From: Parascedosporium putredinis
Taxonomy: Eukaryota > Ascomycota > Sordariomycetes > Microascales > Microascaceae
Assembly: GCA_949357655.1 (NCBI GenBank)
Contig: CASHTG010000021.1
Location: 186,001 to 250,000 of the forward strand
Direction: 5' to 3'
Length of the DNA: 64,000 nt
The notes below the pieces were generated by a model that did no database searches, had not been told where the DNA came from, and was given only the letters and a program-made list of their open reading frames with translations. Shown here in pieces: positions 61,471-64,000 of this stretch (position 1 is its first letter; the number at the start of each line of letters is the position of its first letter). A program made the translations under genes and the position numbers.

Positions 61471-64000
61471 TTGGGGTGGGGGCGAGGAGAAGAGCCGACG
61501 GTTGCGTGTAAGAGAGGGGGGAACCCAGGCGTGGTGGTACCAGGAGGGCGCTCTGAGTGTTTTTGCGGGGTGGATATAAGTTATGAAGGCTGAATACCGT
61601 CTCGCAGACGGATTAACAGAAGGGGGGAAGGGAATATTCTTGATTCCCTTCTGATACCCTCAATCCCCCCTTCTCTCCTTGCCGGGGCGGAAGAAGGGCG
61701 GTCTGGTGTGCCCCGATGCGAGCTCTGCAGGAAGAAAGTCAAGCACATGGGGTTGCCAACGCGAAACCTTTTGGAATGCTAGGCCTGGGGGAGGGACCAA
61801 GGACGGAAAAAAAGAGAAAGCGAGAAGAAGGACGAAGGCAAAGCAGGCGTCGCGCGTCGCAGCACGGCGCGGTGGAGCGCCAGGGAGATTGGTGGATTAG
61901 AAGGGAATTTGAAGGGTTGCGCGAGGCGCGGTTAGAACGTCCTCCAAAGCCACATGAACCGAGGCTCGCTCCCACCAAGTCGTCGTCGAATGTGTCTCGA
62001 GGGGTTGTGCGCCGTGAGGTGGAAGGGGAGAAAGTTTGATGGCGCCGACGACGGCAAACGTTATCTTGTGTTGGATAGATGTGCTGGCGTGGGCGGCGCG
62101 AGTTTTGTTGGGCGCGAAGAGAGGCGGTGTCAAACATCCATGGAAGGGAGAGAGTGTATGGCAGAAGGCAGGAGGATGAGGTACAATAAGAAGTGAGCAA
62201 CTTGGATAAATGATGATATTAGAGCAGAAGGACCATCGGCAGGGGTGGGAGAGGGAATGGGAGGAGAAAAAAAGGCGGGGAACAGAAGCGGACGGGGAAT
62301 GGGGAAGAGAAGGGGGAATGAGCCCTGGGGAGAGAAGTGGAGGGACCCCGAGCGGTGACGAAGAGTGGAGATGGAGAAGAGGTGTAGTGAGTGACACGGA
62401 AAAGCTCCAAAACTTTTTTCCTTTGGGGCGGGTAAGAGTTAGAGCGAAGTTGTCTCGGCCCAGCCTCATCACCCCAAGCTAAAGATACTACTCCATGTAG
62501 CCAAGGTCCTTAACAAGGCTTGATACCATGAGCGCGGGGCAAGGGTAAGCGAGTAAGAAAGAAGAAGAAGAGGAATAGCAGCAGGACGGAGAAACTCAAA
62601 GTAACGTTGGACGTGATCGCGCTTCTCTTTTCCCTTGTAGTTCGAGTATATCTCTTTCCGCCGCCCCCTCTCGTCGTTCTCTCTTCTTTGCCTCTTCTCT
62701 TTCCTCGGGGCTAATCTCTTTTCCCGACCTGAAGAACCGCCCGCAAAGACAGCAAGATGGGGGAATTGGGGGGGAGAAGAAAGGAGCTAGATCCGCAGAG
62801 AGATCTGGGGCATGGGCTTGAATGGGAGCTAAGACGAAATTGATGCTACTCCCGTAGGAGCTTGGATGACAGCTTCGAATCCTATGTGGGGAACAGAAAT
62901 GGGAAATCCGGGGGAGAGGAGAAAGGTTTGGGACGGGGGGAACGAAAACGAAAAGAGAAAAAGAAAGAAAAAAAAAGATCTATACTCCTGGTGCTACCAC
63001 CGCAGACATCGGTACGTACATGTTCCCCGAAGAGCAAGGGCTAATAGGCTCGGAATGGGAAAGAAAAAGAAAAAGAAGTCAAGACGGACATCGCTAGGAA
63101 CCTTGGAGGGGAAAGAGGCGCGAGCCAAAGCGGGGGATGAAAAGAAAGCAGCGATTCTGCGCTGCGCAGTCCAGTCCAGTCAGGGCGGATGTACTTCGTA
63201 CATTTGGAGGGGAGGCGTTGCGTGTTAGTACCTCTAGCCAAGGAAGGAGGAGGGCAGAAGTGGAGTTGGAATTGATGCGGTAATGTTGGGCTCGTGGTGC
63301 GTGGTGCGTGGTGCGTGGTGCGTGGTGCGTGGTGCTTGGTGTGTGGTGGTGCAACTTGGTGTGTGATGTTGCTTGGTGCGTGGTGTGCGTGGTGTGTGTG
63401 GTGTGGATGGTACCCCCGTAACCCTTGTGTGGGGAGAGGTACCCGTTGCTTGGTGCAGCAAGGCAGGTGCGAAATGGGCCGTGGTGCCCCATGGGGTTCA
63501 TCTCCAATTGCGGAGAAAGTCTAGAATTTCATAAGAGAAAACGGGGTTACATGTGGGGAAGGAGAGGGGACGGGCGGGGACAAAGCCAATCATGCATAGT
63601 TCCGAAGAGACATTTTAATGGAATGAAAAGAAAAAAAGGCCCAGCAACTTTGACGACATTCACGGCCAGCCGGCGGCGCACCTCGCTTGTTCTTGTTCTT
63701 CCATCTTTCGCTTTTCCCACTCTTTTAGGTTGTCGCCTCTGTTATTATTGACCCTCTCCCCTCTCCACTTGTCGTTATCCTGTTTCCTTGCCCCCTTTTC
63801 TCCGCCTATACCCCCTTGCTTCTCTTCATAAAGTCCCCTCTTTATCCCTATTATCATCTCGGTTCTTATTTTCTCTTACTTTTTCCCTTTGTTTTTTTCT
63901 TTTTTTTGCGCTGTAAGAGGATAATCCTACTTGTATGATGCTATAACCCTCTCGCGGGTGGTGCATCTCAACCTCCCTTCTTGACTTATAAGAAGAAATT
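61471..64000. other. Right-edge interval without a supported gene
   Basis: 2.5 kb. It starts with the promoter/leader of the C2H2 factor and is A/G-rich on the plus strand (61790-62380, 62760-62980), so long low-complexity open frames appear on both strands (for example 61897-62472, -). I found no conserved motif. A heptamer repeat lies at 63295-63345. The last 300 bp are T/C-rich on the plus strand and could be the leader of a gene beyond the edge. Confidence 0.55.
63295..63345. repeat. Tandem heptamer GTGCGTG minisatellite
   Basis: About six near-perfect copies of a 7-bp unit, followed to about 63410 by degenerate copies (GTGCTTG, GTGTGTG, GTGTGCGTG). Non-coding as far as can be seen. Confidence 0.88.

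Noticed and set aside
61716..62482. Several overlapping open frames on both strands
   Set aside because: Produced by A/G-rich DNA poor in stop codons. The products are Arg/Lys/Gly- or Ser/Pro-rich noise.
63294..63524. Repeat peptide (VVRGAW) encoded over the heptamer repeat
   Set aside because: A direct translation of a tandem repeat, with no start context and no other protein-like sequence.
1..64000. Transposons, RIP-mutated repeats, CRISPR arrays, secondary-metabolite cluster
   Set aside because: No transposase, reverse transcriptase, long terminal or inverted repeat, spaced repeat array, polyketide/peptide synthase or strongly A/T-shifted block was seen.

Overview
The window is nuclear DNA of a filamentous ascomycete, most likely a Sordariomycete. 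Genes are interrupted by short introns (about 60-230 nt) with GT..AG ends and CTAAC/CTGAC-type branch sites. Leaders are pyrimidine-rich, and the gene content is fungal: Scy1, Tvp18, Opi3, Aim21, Dna2, a secreted tyrosinase and a C2H2/fungal_trans regulator. I recognised no rRNA, tRNA, CRISPR array or transposon.

Layout. The 3'-truncated tyrosinase lies at 1-1459 (-). A gene-poor stretch follows, holding only a DapA-family aldolase (6627-7596, -). From 12.9 kb the window is gene-dense: SCY1-like pseudokinase (12897-16126, +), mitochondrial branched-chain aminotransferase (17069-18407, +), complex I ESSS subunit (19181-19778, -), a BRE4/ArAE-type membrane protein (20631-24653, +), DNA2 (25130-30443, -), an unknown two-TM protein (31252-32391, +) and an AIM21-like actin regulator (33147-35548, -). 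After another sparse stretch come TVP18 (38190-39020, -), an ornithine cyclodeaminase/mu-crystallin family gene (42627-44125, +), peroxisomal 3-ketoacyl-CoA thiolase (45351-47016, +), OPI3 (48559-49495, +), an unknown polyQ protein (51508-53717, +), a Roadblock/LAMTOR2-like protein (54910-55890, -) and a C2H2 transcription factor (57857-61470, -). The last 2.5 kb has no gene I can support.

The most important property of this sequence is technical. Thirteen of the sixteen recognised genes read correctly only if single bases are added, mostly inside short homopolymers. I count about 47 such sites, all apparent deletions and no insertions. Wherever exon ends are visible, the splice phases close exactly once these bases are counted. 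This points to homopolymer under-calling by the sequencing method, not to pseudogenes. Protein lengths below are corrected for it. Only the three shortest multi-exon genes (NDUFB11-like, TVP18, OPI3) are free of it.

The genes are a mixed neighbourhood of housekeeping functions (amino-acid and lipid metabolism, respiration, replication, Golgi and actin traffic). They do not form a biosynthetic cluster or a defence system, and I found no convincing new multi-gene system.
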